DNA of 64,000 nucleotides from Nocardioides sp. Iso805N (GTDB taxonomy: Bacteria; Actinomycetota; Actinomycetes; Propionibacteriales; Nocardioidaceae): assembly GCF_000364605.1 (NCBI RefSeq), contig NZ_KB822582.1:65446-129445 (forward strand). The letters run 5' to 3'. Each line of letters starts with the position of its first letter. Position 1 is the stretch's first letter. This document shows, one piece after another, positions 50,897-60,649 of this stretch. Made by a program: the position numbers and the translations under genes. The notes under the pieces were generated by a model. That model was not told where the DNA came from. It made no database searches and saw only the letters and a program-made list of their open reading frames with translations.

Positions 50897-52771
50897 ATGG
50901 CCATCTCCCGGTGGGCGCCTGCGTCGCGCCCAGAACCACAGCATCTGCACCGCGAACCCGACGACGAGCGCTCCGGTGTCCTCGCCATTCTCGCCGTCCC
51001 CCACCTGCGCGTCGGCGGCACGGCCGACGACGCCCTCCCCAACGACGCCCTCCCCGACCCCGGCCTCTCCGAGGCGATCCTCACCCGGATCCGACCGTTC
51101 CTGCGCGAGGGCGAGACGGGGGTGGCCGACGTCGACGACCACCACGTGCGGGTACATCTGTCCCGAGAGCCTCGCCGGCACGTCTCCGCTCGGCTCGAGG
51201 CGATGTGCCGAGCGCTCTCGCTCGAGCCGTTCTCCTCCCCCGACGGCTCCTCGCACTGGGTGCGGGCCGGCACGAGCTGGTCGCATCAGCGGCCGCGATC
51301 GCAGGCTGCCCGAGCGAGCCACCTGCTCAGCGTGCAGGAGACCGCGCACGCAGCATCCCGACTGGGAGACCTGGTGGCGCGACGCGTCGGCACCACCTCG
51401 CGACGCGCCCGGCGATCGCACGTGACGGGCCTGCTCCTCCAGATCCTGGCCGCCAGCCTGATCAGCCTGGTCCTGCCCTTCCTCGTGCTCGTCACCTGCT
51501 ACCGGGCGGGACTGGACCTCTCGTCCTTCCTCTACTGGTTCGTGGTGGCCGCACTGGCCTTCACCGCCAGCCTGATCTGGATCGAGTCCCTGCACGCGCT
51601 CACACCCGAGCAACCACCGCCGACGACCTCGCCACCACCGCCGGCGACCGCGATCGTCGCCGCCTACCTGCCCAACGAGGCCGACACGATCCTGGACACC
51701 CTGCACACCTTCCTGGCCCACGCGTACGGCGGCGGGCTCCAAGTGATCCTGGCCTACAACACACCGCGCACCCATCCGATCGAGGACGAGCTCTCCGCAC
51801 TGGCGCGCACCGATCCACGGCTCGTGCTGCTACGCGTGGAGGGCAGCACCAGCAAGGCACAGAACGTCAATGCCGCCATGCCACTGATCACCGGCGAGTT
51901 CGTCGGCATCTTCGATGCCGACCACCACCCCATGCCCGGCGCCTTCGATCGCGCCTGGCAGTGGATCGGCTCGGGCACCGACGTGGTCCAGGGCCACTGC
52001 GTCGTACGCAACGGCGCGCACTCGCTGCTGGCCCGGATGGTGGCCGTCGAGTTCGAGCAGATCTACGCCGTCAGTCACCCGGGACGGGCGTCGATGCACG
52101 GGTTCGGGCTGTTCGGCGGCTCGAACGGCTTCTGGCGCACCTCGGTCATCCGCGCCATCAGGATGCGCACCGACCGCCTGACCGAGGACATCGACTGCTC
52201 GATCCGGGCCACCCGTGAAGGCCACCGCATCGTCAGCGACCCGGGGCTCGTCTCCCTCGAGCTGGCGCCCGTCTCGATCCCGGCGCTCTGGCGCCAGCGG
52301 ATGCGCTGGGCACAAGGCTGGGTGCAGGTGTCCGCGCGCTACCTCCTGCGGACCGTCACCTCGCCGACGCTGACCCTGCGGCAGCGCTGGGGCGTGCTGG
52401 TGCTGCTGGGCTGGCGCGAGCTGTATCCCTGGATCTCCCCGCTGCCGATCCCGCTGCTGGCCTTCCTCGCCTGGCGCGACGGCGTGCTGCACTGGTCGGC
52501 CCCGTTGTTCTTGATGACCACGCTCTTCACCCTCGTCGCCGGGCCGCTGCAGGTGATGTTCGCCTGGCGTCTGGCCGTCCCGAGCATCCGGCAGCATCCG
52601 TGGTGGTTCGTCGGCTACCTGGTCTTCGCCCTGCTCTTCTATACCGAGGCCAAGAACATGGCGATGCGGGTCGCGCAGCTCAAGCACCTGTGCGGCGAAC
52701 GCGAGTGGACCGTCACCCCACGCGATCAGCGCGGCGACGACCGCGAGGCACTCGGGATGGCACCGGCATGA
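50897..52771 (+). CDS. Membrane-bound processive glycosyltransferase, family 2
   Basis: The 624-residue form starts at ATG 50897; a GTG at 50765 would add 44 low-complexity residues. An N-terminal region (about 25-165), perhaps a degenerate GGDEF fold, contains a small 15-base repeat (51028-51055). Two helices follow. The GT2 domain has AYLPNEADTILDTL, IFDADHHPMPGAF, the DRLTEDIDCSIRA acidic motif and QRMRWAQGW (QxxRW), typical of cellulose- or hyaluronan-synthase-like processive enzymes. Several C-terminal helices end the protein. The stop overlaps the acyltransferase start (ATGA). Confidence 0.85.
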   Translation: MAISRWAPASRPEPQHLHREPDDERSGVLAILAVPHLRVGGTADDALPNDALPDPGLSEAILTRIRPFLREGETGVADVDDHHVRVHLSREPRRHVSARLEAMCRALSLEPFSSPDGSSHWVRAGTSWSHQRPRSQAARASHLLSVQETAHAASRLGDLVARRVGTTSRRARRSHVTGLLLQILAASLISLVLPFLVLVTCYRAGLDLSSFLYWFVVAALAFTASLIWIESLHALTPEQPPPTTSPPPPATAIVAAYLPNEADTILDTLHTFLAHAYGGGLQVILAYNTPRTHPIEDELSALARTDPRLVLLRVEGSTSKAQNVNAAMPLITGEFVGIFDADHHPMPGAFDRAWQWIGSGTDVVQGHCVVRNGAHSLLARMVAVEFEQIYAVSHPGRASMHGFGLFGGSNGFWRTSVIRAIRMRTDRLTEDIDCSIRATREGHRIVSDPGLVSLELAPVSIPALWRQRMRWAQGWVQVSARYLLRTVTSPTLTLRQRWGVLVLLGWRELYPWISPLPIPLLAFLAWRDGVLHWSAPLFLMTTLFTLVAGPLQVMFAWRLAVPSIRQHPWWFVGYLVFALLFYTEAKNMAMRVAQLKHLCGEREWTVTPRDQRGDDREALGMAPA

Positions 52772-53961
52772 GCAGCGCGGTTCCGCTCGCACCCGCGTCG
52801 CGGCGCTGGTTCCCGCTGGAGAGCGTGCGTGGGGTGGCCGCCCTCTCGGTGGTCGCCTTCCACGCCTACCAGAACCAGATGGTCGACATCGTCGGTGGCC
52901 ACGACCGACTGCCGCTGCTGACGAAGCTGCTCGCCACGACCAGCGACCTGGCCGTCGACCTGTTCTTCGTGCTGAGCGCGTTCGTGCTCTTCCTGCCCGT
53001 CGCGCGTGCCGGGCTGGCGGGCGAACCACCACGCTCGGCGATGGACATGCTGCTGCGTCGCTGTGCCCGGCTCATCCCGCTCTACTACACCGTGGTCTTC
53101 CTGGTCTGGGGCATCTCCAACACCCGGCTGCCCGGCAACTGGCACGACCTGGTCCTGCACCTGACCTTCACCCAGGTCCACAGCGAGACCTACATCTACT
53201 GGACCGACGGTCCCGCGTGGTCGCTGGCCGTCGAGTTCCACTTCTACGTCCTGATGGCGCTGGCAGCGATCTTCATCGGTCGTCGGTGCCGCCGCGTCAC
53301 CACGCGCAGGGCGCGGCTGGTGGCGTTGGCGATCTTCCCGGTCGCGCTGATGGTCCTCGGCACCGCCTGGATGGCCTACCACTCCGTGGTCGTGCACACC
53401 TCCTACACGGACTGGCCGGTGTGGTTCGGCCCGATAGCCAAGGGCATGGCCTTCGGCTCGGGCATGATGCTGGCCGTGCTGACGGCGGCCGGTGTCGAGT
53501 TCCGGTCCGCCTGGGTGCGGCCGACGGCGTGCGCCGTGGCGGTCGCGCTGATCGCGTGCTCCGTCGTACGACGCTCCGACGATGTGGCGACGGAGTGGTT
53601 GCACTACCTCGACATCGCGGCGTCGCTGCTGGTGGTCGGCTCGCTCGTGCTGGCCCGGCGGACCGATCCGCGGTGGCTGCTGTGGCAGCCGCTGGTCTTC
53701 CTCGGGTCGATCAGCTACGGGGTGTATCTCCTGCACGAGCCGTTGATGCGCATCCTGCGCGCCAACGGAGCCGTCCCAGCGCGGGACGGACAGCTGATCG
53801 ACGTCTGGATCACGGCGACGACTGTCGCGATGGTCTCCATGGCCGCGGCCTGGGTCAGCAGCATCATCATCGAGCGCAACGGCCTGCGCCTGCTGGCGCA
53901 GTTCGACGGTCGAGGAGGGTTCCGGGAGTACTACCCGCATCTGGTCGCGACCGGCTTCTGA
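52768..53961 (+). CDS. Acyltransferase 3 family membrane protein
   Basis: The 397-residue protein has about ten helices. It shows the acyltransferase 3 signature, LESVRGVAALSVVAFHAYQN with the catalytic His, plus FFVLSAFVLFLPVARA, WSLAVEFHFYVLM and SYGVYLLHEPLMRIL. These enzymes acetylate or otherwise acylate sugars or lipids at the membrane. Tight coupling to the GT2 gene (ATGA) suggests it decorates the polysaccharide that GT2 makes. Confidence 0.92.
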   Translation: MSSAVPLAPASRRWFPLESVRGVAALSVVAFHAYQNQMVDIVGGHDRLPLLTKLLATTSDLAVDLFFVLSAFVLFLPVARAGLAGEPPRSAMDMLLRRCARLIPLYYTVVFLVWGISNTRLPGNWHDLVLHLTFTQVHSETYIYWTDGPAWSLAVEFHFYVLMALAAIFIGRRCRRVTTRRARLVALAIFPVALMVLGTAWMAYHSVVVHTSYTDWPVWFGPIAKGMAFGSGMMLAVLTAAGVEFRSAWVRPTACAVAVALIACSVVRRSDDVATEWLHYLDIAASLLVVGSLVLARRTDPRWLLWQPLVFLGSISYGVYLLHEPLMRILRANGAVPARDGQLIDVWITATTVAMVSMAAAWVSSIIIERNGLRLLAQFDGRGGFREYYPHLVATGF

Positions 53962-54009
53962 GCCGAACAGCCTTCGGGTCGCGACGGCCGCCGTGGCACG
54001 CTCACCTCC

Positions 54010-54771
54010 ATGAGCCACGTCCCGGCGGCCACGCGGGCGCTCCGCGTCCTCCGCTTCCTCGCGACCCAGGCCGATCCGGTCTCGATCGAGGCCCTGATGC
54101 GGGCGTGCGAGCTGCCGCGGAGCACGGCGTACCACCTCGTCAACACCATGATCGAGGAGGGCTTCGTGGTCCACCTCGTCGACGAGCGCCGCTACGGCCT
54201 CGGGGTCGCCGCGTTCGAGGCCGGCAGCGGCTACATCCGGCAGGCACCACTGCAGCGGATCGCCCGTCGCCCGCTCGCCCAGCTCGTCGACCGGGTCGGC
54301 CACAGCGCCCACCTCGCCGTGCTGCACGGTCGCGACGTCCTGTACGTCGTCGAGGAGCGCGCGCCCGGTCGGCCGCCGTTGGTGACCGATGTCGGGGTGC
54401 GCCTGCCGGCCCACCTGACGGCGAGCGGTCGCGCCATCATGGGCAGCCTGTCCGCCAGCCAGGTGCGCGCGCTCTACCCGGACCGGGCCGCGTTCGCGGA
54501 CCGCACCGGCAACGGGCCGCAGTCCCCTACCGCGTTGCGGGCAGTCCTCACCGAGCAGCGCCACCGCGGCTATGCCGTGGAGGACGGTGAGGTGACGCTG
54601 GGGATGGCGAGCATCGCGGTGCCGGTGCTCGACCACAACGACCACCCGGTCGCGGGACTGGCGGTCACCTACCCGACCGACACCACCAGCGCACCGCAGC
54701 CCGAGGTGGTGGCCCACTTCGCCCGGCTGCTCAGTCAGCGGCTCGGCGCCCCCACGGCACGCGGCGACTGA
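54010..54771 (+). CDS. IclR family transcriptional regulator
   Basis: The 253-residue protein has an N-terminal winged helix (SIEALMRACELPRSTAYHLV, then DERRYGLGVAAFE). The IclR sensor domain has VGHSAHLAVLHGRDVLYVVE, DVGVRLPAHLTASGRAIMGS and GYAVEDGEVTLGMASIAVPV. It is 48 bases from the acyltransferase gene on the same strand and about 3.3 kb from the hut promoter palindrome. Control of hut is plausible, since IclR genes lie beside hut operons in related bacteria, but unproven. Confidence 0.93.
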   Translation: MSHVPAATRALRVLRFLATQADPVSIEALMRACELPRSTAYHLVNTMIEEGFVVHLVDERRYGLGVAAFEAGSGYIRQAPLQRIARRPLAQLVDRVGHSAHLAVLHGRDVLYVVEERAPGRPPLVTDVGVRLPAHLTASGRAIMGSLSASQVRALYPDRAAFADRTGNGPQSPTALRAVLTEQRHRGYAVEDGEVTLGMASIAVPVLDHNDHPVAGLAVTYPTDTTSAPQPEVVAHFARLLSQRLGAPTARGD

Positions 54772-54779
54772 GCGGATCC

Positions 54780-54804
54780 GAGCCGCAACCGAGCGGGGCG
54801 GCTC
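54780..54804. terminator. Short hairpin between convergent iclR and lysR genes
   Basis: GAGCCGC and GCGGCTC form a 7-bp stem around an 11-base loop. It is placed to end transcription of the IclR gene. Confidence 0.4.
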
Positions 54805-55721
54805 TAGGAGCCGTCGTGCCAATCGCGGACGACCGCTTCGAGCTGGCCCAGCAGGAAGGCATAGCCCCCGTCGGTGATCAGGCGGGACTCGTCGTACCAG
54901 TAACCCTCGGTCAGCCGGATCTCATCGAACGGCGGTTGGATCGCGACCAGCGAGTTGGAGCCGCCCCGATATGCCTGCGTCAGTCGCTCGGGCACGAAGG
55001 CCACCATCTCGGTTCCCTGTACGGCGAACAGGAGCGGCAGGAAGCCGTAGACCCGGAGGGTGATCTGTCGCTCGATCCCGAGCTCGTTGAACGCCTGGTC
55101 GACAGGGGTCACCGCCTGGTGGGCGAAGTAGGTGACCGCGTGCGGCAGCGCGGCCAGATCCGCGACCGTCAGGCGCCCGTCGCGGATGCGAGGGTTGGCC
55201 CGATCCGCAACGATCACCATCCGGTCGCGCCACAGCGGCTTGGTGCTGCCCGGGAACCTGCGCGCCATCGGCGCGATCACCACGTCGTGGTCGACGAGCA
55301 GACGCTCGTCGGGCACCGATCCGACCCGATTGATCTCGAGCCTCACTCCGGGCGCCTGCGCCTGGAGGCGTACCGCGAGCGGGCCGTGCATGACGGCGAT
55401 CGCGTAGTCGCTCATCACGAGCCGGAAGGTGCGCTCGCTGGTCCCTGGATCGAAGGGGTCGTCGAGGCGCAGCGCCGATCCCATCAGTCGTACCGTCTCC
55501 TGGACGTGCGGCAGCAGGTCCTTGGCCAGCGGGGTCAGCTCGAACTCGCGTCCGCTCTTGACCAGGAGCTCGTCGCCGAAGGTGCGGCGCAGCCGGGCCA
55601 ACGAGCCGCTCATCGTCGGCTGGGTCACCCCGAGACGCTCGCCGGCCCGGGTGACGTTCGCCTCCTCCAGCAGCGCCTGCAGCGGCACGAGCAGATTGAG
55701 GTCGAAGCCACCCAGCGCCAT
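54804..55721 (-). CDS. LysR family transcriptional regulator
   Basis: The 305-residue protein (ATG at 55721 after GGAGG) has the LysR DNA-binding helix NVTRAGERLGVTQPTMSGSL and continues SLARLRRTFGDELLVKSGRE. A periplasmic-binding-type sensor domain follows with RTFRLVMSDYAIAV and LIVDHDVVIAPMARR-like segments. The pattern is close to NodD/LinR-type LysR regulators. It is divergent from a second LysR gene; 95 bases lie between them. Confidence 0.92.
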   Translation of the reverse strand: MALGGFDLNLLVPLQALLEEANVTRAGERLGVTQPTMSGSLARLRRTFGDELLVKSGREFELTPLAKDLLPHVQETVRLMGSALRLDDPFDPGTSERTFRLVMSDYAIAVMHGPLAVRLQAQAPGVRLEINRVGSVPDERLLVDHDVVIAPMARRFPGSTKPLWRDRMVIVADRANPRIRDGRLTVADLAALPHAVTYFAHQAVTPVDQAFNELGIERQITLRVYGFLPLLFAVQGTEMVAFVPERLTQAYRGGSNSLVAIQPPFDEIRLTEGYWYDESRLITDGGYAFLLGQLEAVVRDWHDGS

Positions 55722-55816
55722 GCCGCACCTCCACACCGGATCAGGCGACCTGGCCGGACCGCGGCTCCCATGATCGCGCGAACACATCTCTCGGCCAGGG
55801 AGTCGGAGCCTAGAGT

Positions 55817-56776
55817 ATGGCGGTGCGGAGACGACTGAAGGACGTTGACGCCAACCTCATCCTGCCGCTGCACGCCCTGCTCGAGGAGCGCAATCTCGCC
55901 CGAGCCAGTGCCCGCATCCCGATGACGAAGACCGCCATGAGCGGCGCTCTGCAGCGGCTGCGCCATCACTTCGGCGACGACCTGCTGGTCGCGGGTGAGA
56001 ACGGGCTCGACCTGACGCCCCTCGGGATCGAGCTGCGCAAGGTCGTCGCCGAGGCTGCACGGTCGGCGGAGGCGCTGCTGGCGGAGGGCAAGGAGTTCGA
56101 CGGAGCCACCAGCACGCGCGAGCTGTCGATCAGCATGTCCGAGTACGCGATGAGCGTGCTTGCCGAGCCGATCTCCCGCACGCTCGCCGAGCAGGCTCCC
56201 CACTGCAGCTTCGTGCTCGAGCCCTTCGACGTCGAAGCCGACCGGATGGAGGCTCAGCTGCTGCGGCAGGAGCTGACGATCGCACCGCTCGCGTTCGACT
56301 GGCCCGGCGGTGTCCAGCCGGTCTTCACCGACCGGCTGGTCTGCGTCGTGTCGGCCGACCACCCCGCCCTCCGCCCCGAAGGGCTGACCCTCGCGGACCT
56401 GGGTCGGCTCTCGCATGCCGTCGCCGAGCTGAAGCCGTCCGCACGGCCGCGGCCCCTCGAGGTGGCCCTGGCAGCGAGTGGTCTCGCCGACCGGCGTGTC
56501 CAGGTCCGGGTGACCAGCATGCTGACCCTCCCCTTCGCCGTGGCGGGCACCCAGCTGTGCGCCTTCATCCCCTCGCGGCTGGCGGCCCGCTGCGCGGACG
56601 AGCTCGGCCTCACCGTGGCCCGCACACCGCTCGACGACATCGACATCACCGAGGCGGCGCACTGGCACCGCCGGCGCGAGCGCGACCCGGCGGTGGTCTG
56701 GTTGCGTCGCATCCTGCACGGCGTCGCGATCGAGGTCGAGGACCGCGCCGTCGCTGCCGACCCTGCGGCGCCGTAG
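55817..56776 (+). CDS. LysR family transcriptional regulator (second of a divergent pair)
   Basis: The 319-residue protein has the LysR helix RNLARASARIPMTKTAMSGA then LQRLRHHFGDDLLVAGENGL, and a sensor domain with STRELSISMSEYAMSVL, LTIAPLAFDWPGG and VAGTQLCAFIPSRLA. It resembles the divergent partner in length and layout, so the two likely arose from the same branch. One may regulate the secreted beta-helix gene 185 bases downstream; this is a guess. Confidence 0.92.
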   Translation: MAVRRRLKDVDANLILPLHALLEERNLARASARIPMTKTAMSGALQRLRHHFGDDLLVAGENGLDLTPLGIELRKVVAEAARSAEALLAEGKEFDGATSTRELSISMSEYAMSVLAEPISRTLAEQAPHCSFVLEPFDVEADRMEAQLLRQELTIAPLAFDWPGGVQPVFTDRLVCVVSADHPALRPEGLTLADLGRLSHAVAELKPSARPRPLEVALAASGLADRRVQVRVTSMLTLPFAVAGTQLCAFIPSRLAARCADELGLTVARTPLDDIDITEAAHWHRRRERDPAVVWLRRILHGVAIEVEDRAVAADPAAP

Positions 56777-56884
56777 CACCGCATCCGCCTCTGACGTCCG
56801 CCTCCGACCTGGATCTCCGATCGGAGGTATCGGTGCCGCGGGATTCCCGCGCCTGCGCCGAAACGTGACACTCGCCACACGACC

Positions 56885-56899
56885 GGTTGCAACGCAACC
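56885..56899. promoter_or_regulatory. Palindrome upstream of the beta-helix gene
   Basis: GGTTGCAACGCAACC has 6-bp arms around AAC, 62 bases before the start of the secreted protein. It may be an operator for a neighbouring LysR protein. Position is the only support. Confidence 0.35.
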
Positions 56900-56961
56900 A
56901 TCGCGGCGAGCGGAGGTATCGCGGCGATCCCACGGGTCGGATCTCACACGAGGAGTTTCGT

Positions 56962-59457
56962 ATGTCGTTGGAACGAAGGCGCGCACCGGGCGCACTGCCA
57001 ACAAGACTGCTGTGCACCCTGGCGGCGGCGTCGTCCGCCGCGTTCCTGGTGGTCGGCGGGCCAGCCTCGGGCCCCGCGTCGGCCACCGCACCGTCCGCCC
57101 ACACCTCGTCGGTCACCAGCACCACCGCGTGCCCGACGTCGCCGACCGACGTGAACACCGTGCCGCCCAATGCGTTCGGTCCGAACGTCACGATCTTCAC
57201 TCCGAACATGTCGGTCACCACGATCAACACGGCCCTGAAGGCCGCCACGACCCCCGCCAGGGCACCGCGGCAGTTCTTCTTCATGCCCGGCACCTATGGC
57301 GACCCGACCGCCACGCCGGCCACGGCCACCACCGACAACACGATCCAGGCCGAGGTGGCCAGCGGCACGGTGGTCGCGGGGCTCGGCGCCAGTCCGTGCG
57401 ACGTGGTGATCAACGGCGCGCTGGACATCCCGAGGGACGGCCTCGCTATCCGGCCAACGCAGATGGAGAACCTGACCGTCAACCCGATCGAGGCCGGCAG
57501 CCCCGCCCACACACTGACGTGGTTCACCTCGCAGAACGCCACGCTGCGCCGGGTGAACATCCTCGGCAACCTCGACGCCGACCTCGCCACCGCGATCACC
57601 GGGCCGTGCACCACCCCGTGCACGACTCCGCAGACGCTGAACAACTACGGCGGCGACGCCAACGGCTTCGTGGTCGCGAACTCGAACATCACCGGCAAGC
57701 TCGTTGACACCAACGGGCTCAACACCCAGGGCAAGGCCGGCGAGGAGGGCAACTCCGACCTCTACATCCAGGACAGCCGGATCGGCGGGTTCACCGGCTT
57801 CGGCTCCGGCATCGTCTTCGCCGGCGTCATCGGTGCCCCGGCCGACGACTTCGGTCCAGGTACGTCGACCACCGCTCCGGGCGACGTCACGAACCTCGCG
57901 ACCGTCCCCGTGGTGCGTGAGTCGCCGTTCGTCTACGCCGACGCGGGCACGTTCAAGGTCTTCAACCCCTCGGCGCGCTTCAACGTCCAGGGGTACGACT
58001 GGAGCACCACGAGCAACGGCACGTCCCTCCCGCTGAGCGACGTCTACCTCGCCTCTGCCGCCACGGACACGGCGGCGACGATCAACGCGGCACTGGCCGG
58101 CGGCCAGAACGTCGTACTCAACCCAGGTGCCTACGCGATCGAGTCGCCGATCAGGGTCACCAAGCCCGACCAGATGATCTTCGGGCTGGGCGAGGCGACC
58201 CTGACGACGACCAACCCGACGGCGTCAATCGTGGTGAACGACGCCGCGACCGGCACGGTCCTGGCCGGGTTCAACGCCAACGGCGCAGCCTTCGACGCGA
58301 ACGCCGCCGGACCGTTCCCGGCCAACCAGATCGTGATCGGCAACACGCCGGGCGCGACGGGCTCGAAGACCGACCCGACCACGCTGAGCGACATCAGCTC
58401 GGTCAGCGGCGCCAACACCGACGAGCTGGTCAACCAGAACTACGTGATCCTCAACCAGGCCGAGATCCAGACCAACAACAACAGCGGTGACGGCTACACC
58501 ACGACCAACTGGGTCGCGCAGAACAACGGCGAGCACGGTGCGATCGTCAACGGTGACCACGTCACCTTCCAGGGCATCTGGCTCGAGCACTTCAAGAAGG
58601 AGGAGGTCATCTGGCACGGCAACGACGGCCAGGTGATGTTCCTGCAGAACGAGTGGCCGCTGACGGTGCCCTATGACATCCCCGACGAGCTGGGCCAGCA
58701 GCCGCACGTGTGGAAGCAGAGCGCGACGTTCAACGGCTACCCGGTGCTGACCATCGACAACGACGTCACCACCTTCGCCCTGAAGGGCTTCCAGTCCTGG
58801 GGACGTCTCGGCAACGGCTGCTACTGCACGATCACCAGCCTGATCACGACGCCGGTCAAGCCCGGAATCACCTTCCACGGCCTGTACGCCGGGCAGATCC
58901 TGGGCTCCTCGGCGACGTACACGCCCACCGGGAGCAGCACGGCGGTCTCCACGACCCCGTCCGGTGCGACCGTCGGCGGCACGCTGAACATGATCAACCA
59001 TGACGGCGTCTCCGCCTACGTTCCCTACGACGCGAGCTGGGCCGGCTCCTCGGCGTGGCCGCACGCCGACCTGTACGGCCAGGGTGCGACCGCCCGGGTC
59101 CGCGACTTCCCGGCACCCTCGACCACAGGCCCGACCACAGGCCCGACCAAGGCACCCAGCACGGCACCGGGCAAGGTCACCTCGTTGAAGGTGACCGGCA
59201 AGAAGTCGGCCACGAAGCGGGTCGCGGTGTGGGGCGCTCCCGCCAGCACCGGAGGCGCGACGATCAAGGGCTACGAGCTGATCGTCAAGCAGAGCGGCCG
59301 GACCGTCATCAGCAGGACGCTCGGCGCCGGGACGCGGCGATTCGCGATCAAGGCGCGGAAGCTGACGCACGGCCACACCGCGAAGGTGGAGGTCCGCGCG
59401 CTCAACTCCGTGGGTGCGGGTGCGTGGACGCAGGTGAGCGTGCGCATCAACCGCTGA
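56962..59457 (+). CDS. Secreted GH55-like beta-helix protein with fibronectin III domain
   Basis: The 831-residue protein starts at ATG 56962 after GAGGAG. A signal peptide of about 43 residues (RLLCTLAAASSAAFLVVGGP, then ASA) is followed by two right-handed beta-helix regions. FFFMPGTYGDPTAT with VVINGALDIPRDGLAI is the first; NVVLNPGAYAIESPIRVTK with TFQGIWLEHFKKEEVIWHGN is the second. This paired arrangement resembles GH55 exo-beta-1,3-glucanase-type proteins (often labelled adenylyl cyclase). A fibronectin III domain (about 745-831, APGKVTSLKVTGKKSATKRV) ends the protein. The substrate is not certain. A strong terminator follows. Confidence 0.75.
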   Translation: MSLERRRAPGALPTRLLCTLAAASSAAFLVVGGPASGPASATAPSAHTSSVTSTTACPTSPTDVNTVPPNAFGPNVTIFTPNMSVTTINTALKAATTPARAPRQFFFMPGTYGDPTATPATATTDNTIQAEVASGTVVAGLGASPCDVVINGALDIPRDGLAIRPTQMENLTVNPIEAGSPAHTLTWFTSQNATLRRVNILGNLDADLATAITGPCTTPCTTPQTLNNYGGDANGFVVANSNITGKLVDTNGLNTQGKAGEEGNSDLYIQDSRIGGFTGFGSGIVFAGVIGAPADDFGPGTSTTAPGDVTNLATVPVVRESPFVYADAGTFKVFNPSARFNVQGYDWSTTSNGTSLPLSDVYLASAATDTAATINAALAGGQNVVLNPGAYAIESPIRVTKPDQMIFGLGEATLTTTNPTASIVVNDAATGTVLAGFNANGAAFDANAAGPFPANQIVIGNTPGATGSKTDPTTLSDISSVSGANTDELVNQNYVILNQAEIQTNNNSGDGYTTTNWVAQNNGEHGAIVNGDHVTFQGIWLEHFKKEEVIWHGNDGQVMFLQNEWPLTVPYDIPDELGQQPHVWKQSATFNGYPVLTIDNDVTTFALKGFQSWGRLGNGCYCTITSLITTPVKPGITFHGLYAGQILGSSATYTPTGSSTAVSTTPSGATVGGTLNMINHDGVSAYVPYDASWAGSSAWPHADLYGQGATARVRDFPAPSTTGPTTGPTKAPSTAPGKVTSLKVTGKKSATKRVAVWGAPASTGGATIKGYELIVKQSGRTVISRTLGAGTRRFAIKARKLTHGHTAKVEVRALNSVGAGAWTQVSVRINR

Positions 59458-59469
59458 GCACCGCCTGTC

Positions 59470-59509
59470 GACGGCGGCTCCCCGGCTCTCGAGCCGGGGA
59501 GCCGCCGTC
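59470..59509 (+). terminator. Strong 18-bp hairpin after the beta-helix gene
   Basis: GACGGCGGCTCCCCGGCT (59470-59487) and its exact complement (59492-59509) form a perfect 18-bp stem with a CTCG loop, 12 bases past the stop. Confidence 0.9.
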
Positions 59510-59607
59510 TGGCGCCGGGCCGGGCGTGCGTTCGTTTGCCGGTGTGCCGCCTCGGGTACGGCACCGTGCCGGTGAGGGGCCGGAGGACGAGCCGATCGGA
59601 GGAAGCG

Positions 59608-60642
59608 ATGGACTCGAAGCGGTTCGGGGTCGGGCTCGGCGCGGTCACGGGGAGCCGCTGGGACGACCTGGCCGCGCGGAGCGCAGATGTGGGTCGGGAC
59701 CCGGTCGCGGCGCTGCGACTGGCCGCCGACGGCGGCACTGACGTGCCCCTGCCCGGCGGCGGCGCGACGGCTGAGCGGTGGGCGGCGCTGGCGACGCTCT
59801 CCGCCGCCGACCTGTCGCTCGCGCGAGCGTGGGAGCCCCACCTCGATGCGTTGGCGATCCTCGCCGAGGCCGACCAGCGCGAGTTCGCGCAGCCTGGTTC
59901 GACGTGGGGCGTCTTCGCCGCCGAGGGACCACGCGTGCGGGTGACGGCCGAGGAGCGGGACGGCCGATGGCGCCTGCACGGGACCAAGCCGTGGTGCTCG
60001 CTGGCCGGGGACCTGAGCCATGCGCTCATCACGGCCTGGGTCGACGCGGAGCAACGGGGCCTGTTCGCGATCGACCTCCGCGACGAAGGAGTGCAGGGTG
60101 GCGTCGAGGAGTGGGTGCCGCACGGGTTGCGGAACATCCGCAGTACGTCGGTGACACTCGACGGCGTACCTGCTCGGCCTGTCGGCGAGCCGGGTTGGTA
60201 CCTGCGCCGCGATGGCTTCGCCTGGGGCGGCATCGGCGTGGCGGCGGTCTGGTTCGGCGGCGCCGTCGGTGTGATCCGGCGCATGCAGCAGCAGGCCGCG
60301 GCACGGCCCCTGGATCAGATCGGCGAGCTCCACCTGGGCCGCGCCGACGTGGCGCTCAGCTGCGCCCGCGCGCTCCTGGCCGAGTCCGCCGACCGGATCG
60401 ACGCGGGTCGCGCCGACGGCGAGGCGGGTGCGGTGCTGGCGCTCCAGGTCAGGCACGCCGTCCACGAGACTGCCGAGGCGGTGCTGCGCGAGGCCGATCA
60501 CGCGATGGGCCCGGCACCGCTCGCCCAGGAGGCGGCATACGCCGACCGGGTCGCCGATCTCCGCCTCTACCTGCGCCAGCACCATGCCGAGCGGGACGTG
60601 GCGGCCCTCGGACGTTCGGTCGCGGCGCGCAGGCCGTGGTGA
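59608..60642 (+). CDS. Acyl-CoA dehydrogenase-like flavoprotein
   Basis: The 344-residue protein starts at ATG 59608 after GGAGGAAG. It has an acyl-CoA-dehydrogenase pattern: AEERDGRWRLHGTKPWCSLAG is the middle beta-domain, DLSHALITAWVD and SVTLDGVPARPVG follow, and VRHAVHETAEAVLREADHAM is in the helical C-terminus. At 344 residues it is slightly short for the family. The catalytic Glu cannot be assigned with confidence. It lies 7 bases before the PIG-L/methyltransferase gene, so it may modify a carrier- or sugar-linked acyl group rather than feed beta-oxidation. Confidence 0.82.
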   Translation: MDSKRFGVGLGAVTGSRWDDLAARSADVGRDPVAALRLAADGGTDVPLPGGGATAERWAALATLSAADLSLARAWEPHLDALAILAEADQREFAQPGSTWGVFAAEGPRVRVTAEERDGRWRLHGTKPWCSLAGDLSHALITAWVDAEQRGLFAIDLRDEGVQGGVEEWVPHGLRNIRSTSVTLDGVPARPVGEPGWYLRRDGFAWGGIGVAAVWFGGAVGVIRRMQQQAAARPLDQIGELHLGRADVALSCARALLAESADRIDAGRADGEAGAVLALQVRHAVHETAEAVLREADHAMGPAPLAQEAAYADRVADLRLYLRQHHAERDVAALGRSVAARRPW

Positions 60643-60649
60643 CGCGTCG

